Assembly (NCBI RefSeq): GCF_036311985.1
Contig: NZ_JAZDCJ010000021.1
DNA length: 64,000 nt
Direction: 5' to 3' (one strand)
From: JAZDCJ01 sp036311985
GTDB taxonomy: Bacteria > Actinomycetota > Actinomycetes > Actinomycetales > Micrococcaceae
Positions 61,944 to 64,000 of the stretch are shown here, one piece after another. Numbering within the stretch: the stretch's first letter is position 1; every line of letters starts with the position of its first letter. A program made the translations under genes and the position numbers. The notes beneath the pieces were generated by a model. That model made no database searches. It was not told the origin of the DNA and was given only the letters and a program-made list of their open reading frames with translations.

Positions 61944-62804
61944 TCAGCTGCCGTCAGCCGTCAGGAAGTCGATGACCTCCTCGACGCGGCCCAGGAGGCT
62001 CGCCTCGAGGTCGGCGTAGCTCGTCACGCCTCCGAGCAGCCGGCGCCAGCCCTGGGCGACATCCGCCTGCGTGGCGTGCGGCCAGCCGAGCCCGCGCAGG
62101 ATGCCGGTCTTCCAATCGGTCCCGCGCGGCACCACGGGCCAGGCGTCGATCCCCAGCACCGAGGGCCGGATGGCCTGCCAGACGTCGACGTAGGGGTGGC
62201 CGACGATCAGTACGTTGCCGCGCGCCCCGGGAACCGCCATGGCCTCGCGGGCGATCCGCTCCTCCTTGGATCCGGGGACGAGGTGGTCCACGAGGATGCC
62301 GAGCCGGCGGCCCGGACCGGGGGAGAAGCCGTGGACGGCGGCGGCCAGGTCGTCGACGCCGTGGAGGGGTTCGACGACGATGCCCTCCACCCGCAGGTCG
62401 TGCCCCCAGACCTTCTCCACGAGTTCGGCGTCGTGCTTGCCCTCGACCCAGACCCGGCTTGCCCGGGCGGTGCGGGCCCGGAGGTTCTCGACCCGCACGG
62501 ATCCGGACGCCGTACGCGCCGGAGCCGCCGGCGCGGCGGTGGCCCGGGGGGCGGTGAGCTCGATGGGCTCTCCCTCGAGGAGGAAGCCGAATCCGGTGGG
62601 AAAGGACCGGCGGCGGCCCTTGCGGTCTTCCAGGACGACGACGCGCATCCCGCCGGAGCGTTCGACGGCGACGACCTCCCCGACCCAGCCGGACTGGACG
62701 TCCTCCAGGACCTGGCCGACGGCCACGGGAACCTGCCGCAAGGGGGCCTTCTTGGCCCCGGAGAGCTCCTGGGCGCCCCAACCGTACTCGAACACCGCGT
62801 CCAC
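61944..62804 (-). CDS. DUF3097 family protein
   Basis: A 286-residue cytoplasmic protein of an actinobacteria-specific family with no known function. Conserved stretches are WVEGKHDAELVEKVWGHDLR, VEGIVVEPLHGVDDLAAAV, LGILVDHLVPGSKEERIARE, and VLIVGHPYVDVWQAIRP. The VEGKxD and LVDH/GSKE segments resemble a TOPRIM-type metal site, which would hint at nucleic-acid processing; this is inference. GTG 62804 follows GGAAGGG. It is divergent from hrcA. Confidence 0.88.
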   Translation of the reverse strand: MDAVFEYGWGAQELSGAKKAPLRQVPVAVGQVLEDVQSGWVGEVVAVERSGGMRVVVLEDRKGRRRSFPTGFGFLLEGEPIELTAPRATAAPAAPARTASGSVRVENLRARTARASRVWVEGKHDAELVEKVWGHDLRVEGIVVEPLHGVDDLAAAVHGFSPGPGRRLGILVDHLVPGSKEERIAREAMAVPGARGNVLIVGHPYVDVWQAIRPSVLGIDAWPVVPRGTDWKTGILRGLGWPHATQADVAQGWRRLLGGVTSYADLEASLLGRVEEVIDFLTADGS

Positions 62805-62870
62805 CCAGCCCTTCCGGTCCCGTCCGGAGCCGCCGGGTCGGCGGTTCCGCGCCCGCGCCGGGCGCTGACC

Positions 62871-62876
62871 ATGCTA
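62871..62876 (-). promoter_or_regulatory. Candidate -10 box for the DUF3097 gene
   Basis: Minus-strand TAGCAT, about 65 nt before the GTG at 62804, fits TANNNT. No clear -35. Confidence 0.35.
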
Positions 62877-62894
62877 ACAACCGGTGAAAGGTAT

Positions 62895-62900
62895 TAGACT
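62895..62900 (+). promoter_or_regulatory. -10 box of hrcA
   Basis: TAGACT fits TANNNT and overlaps the first base of the CIRCE element. Transcription would start within CIRCE, as needed for repression by HrcA. Confidence 0.5.
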
Positions 62901-62926
62901 TAGCACTTGAACGTGTCGAGTGCCAG
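62900..62926. promoter_or_regulatory. CIRCE operator (HrcA-binding site)
   Basis: TTAGCACTT-N9-GAGTGCCAG. The consensus is TTAGCACTC-N9-GAGTGCTAA; the left arm matches 8 of 9 and the right arm 7 of 9, with the exact 9-nt spacer. It overlaps the hrcA promoter, indicating autoregulation. Confidence 0.85.
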
Positions 62927-63013
62927 ACCGTCGGCGGGCGCCGGCCCGCTTCCGCCACCGGACACGCGCAGCCCGCGCACGGCACCTGCTACCTGAGACC
63001 ACGGAAGGACGCG

Positions 63014-64000
63014 ATGTCGGAACCCAGACGCCTCGAAGTCCTCCGGGCGATCGTCGAGGACTACGTGCACTCGCGTGAGCCCGTGGGCTCGAAGGCCCTC
63101 GTGGAGCGCCACAGCCTCGGGGTCTCCGCGGCGACGGTGCGCAACGACATGGCCGCGCTCGAGGACGAGGGGCTCATCGTCGCCCCGCATACCTCCTCCG
63201 GCCGCATCCCCACGGAACAGGGCTACCGCCGCTTCGTGGACCGGATCGAGGACGTCCGGCCGCTCTCGCCGGCCGAGCGCCGGGCCATCCAGGCGCTCGT
63301 CGCGGGGGCCGACGACATCGACGAGGTGCTCGACCGCACCGTGCGGCTCCTGGCCCAGCTCACGCATCAGGTGGCGGTGCTGCAGGTCCCCGGTTACAGC
63401 GACGCGACGGTCCGCCACATCGAGCTCGTCGGACTCGGCCACGGGCGGGTGCTCGTGGTCCTGATCGGCTCGAGCGGCAAGGTCGAGCAGCGCGTCGTGG
63501 GCGTCGCTCCCGATCCCACGGAGGAGGACCTCGCCGTCGTCAAGGGCGTGATCATGACCCAGGCCTCGGGGCTGTCCCTCGACGGGCTCGGCGTCCTGCC
63601 GGCCGCCGTCGAACCGCTCCTGCCCGAGCCGCTGCGCCCGGCGGGCGCCGTGATCGCGGCGACGCTGGCGGCGCTGGGGGACTCCACCGTCGTGGACCGC
63701 ATCCTCATGGCGGGTACCGCCAACCTGGCCCGGGCGACGGGCGACTTCCCGCTGACCATCACCCCCGTGCTCGAGGTCCTGGAGGAACAGGTCGTGCTCT
63801 TGCGGCTCTTCTCCGAGATGGAGCTCGACGCCCGCGGCATCGCGGTCCGGATCGGAAGCGAGAACCGCTACGGCGGGCTCGAGGAGACCTCCGTCATCGC
63901 CACGGGCTACGGCCCCGGCGAATCCGCCAAGATGGGCGTCCTCGGCCCCACCCGCATGGACTACGGCAGCTCGATGGCGGCCGTTCGGGCCGTCGCCCGC
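63014..64000 (+). CDS. hrcA: Heat-inducible transcription repressor HrcA (partial)
   Basis: Repressor of heat-shock genes that binds CIRCE and is assisted by GroEL. The first 329 codons are in the window and no stop is reached, so the 3' end is missing. The N-terminal winged helix is visible (RLEVLRAIVEDYVHSREPVG, SKALVERHSLGVSAATVRND, MAALEDEGLI, HTSSGRIPTEQGYRRFVD). ATG 63014 follows GGAAGGA. A CIRCE element lies about 90 nt upstream. In related genomes dnaJ follows. Confidence 0.96.
   Translation, partial: MSEPRRLEVLRAIVEDYVHSREPVGSKALVERHSLGVSAATVRNDMAALEDEGLIVAPHTSSGRIPTEQGYRRFVDRIEDVRPLSPAERRAIQALVAGADDIDEVLDRTVRLLAQLTHQVAVLQVPGYSDATVRHIELVGLGHGRVLVVLIGSSGKVEQRVVGVAPDPTEEDLAVVKGVIMTQASGLSLDGLGVLPAAVEPLLPEPLRPAGAVIAATLAALGDSTVVDRILMAGTANLARATGDFPLTITPVLEVLEEQVVLLRLFSEMELDARGIAVRIGSENRYGGLEETSVIATGYGPGESAKMGVLGPTRMDYGSSMAAVRAVAR

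Overview
The window is 64 kb of high-GC, densely packed chromosome from an actinobacterium. The protein content points to Micrococcales, most likely Micrococcaceae (Kocuria/Micrococcus/Arthrobacter relatives). The evidence is an actinobacterial integration host factor (mIHF), a degenerate PriA, DUF3097, DUF6167-like and DUF948 proteins, and the actinobacterial order rpsD-DUF948-DUF6167-alaS-ruvX-mltG-aroE-aroC-aroK-aroB-efp-nusB-pyr operon-mihF-gmk-rpoZ-coaBC-metK-priA. The genus call is inference. Nearly everything is core genome. I see no insertion sequence, prophage, rRNA, tRNA or CRISPR array.

Layout: 1-5.3 kb carries secD-secF (Sec motor subunits) and relA (stringent response). 5.3-7.7 kb (minus strand) has a small unknown gene and a DUF349 protein. 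7.9-15 kb has hisS, an APC amino-acid permease (minus), aspS, dtd (minus) and rarA. An intergenic stretch of about 370 bp between aspS and dtd is filled with repeats. 15-27 kb is a run of rpsD, DUF948, DUF6167-like, alaS, ruvX, mltG, the shikimate cluster aroECKB, a TPR-like gene, efp and nusB. 27-37 kb has a PrsW-type protease (minus) divergent from a complete pyrimidine operon (pyrR-pyrB-pyrC-PH-like gene-carA-carB-pyrF) with stop/start overlaps through most of its length. 37-43 kb has mihF, gmk, rpoZ, coaBC, metK and priA. 43-48.5 kb has an alpha/beta hydrolase and a SorC-type regulator (both minus) facing glpD-glpK. 48.5-57 kb has leuS, a DegV protein, comEA-comEC and holA. 57-64 kb has rpsT, an orphan PemK-like gene, lepA, hemW, DUF4870, DUF3097 and the start of hrcA, which runs off the window.

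Regulation visible in the DNA: (i) leuS is preceded by a TANNNT promoter, a 14-codon leader ORF with a CTA and a CTG leucine codon, a pause-type hairpin and a textbook U-tract terminator, which looks like an attenuator. (ii) The pyr operon has a PyrR-binding hairpin that buries the pyrR ribosome binding site. (iii) hrcA has a CIRCE operator. (iv) Several genes (rarA, metK, comEA, the leuS leader ORF, the alpha/beta hydrolase, and probably the PrsW and PemK-like genes) have a TANNNT box ending 6-7 nt before the start codon, the signature of leaderless mRNAs. (v) glpD has a TGCAC-N4-GTGCA palindrome near its promoter. Most operon genes have start codons overlapping the upstream stop (ATGA, GTGA, TGATG, TAATG). 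All calls come from reading the sequence by eye; no database search was run.
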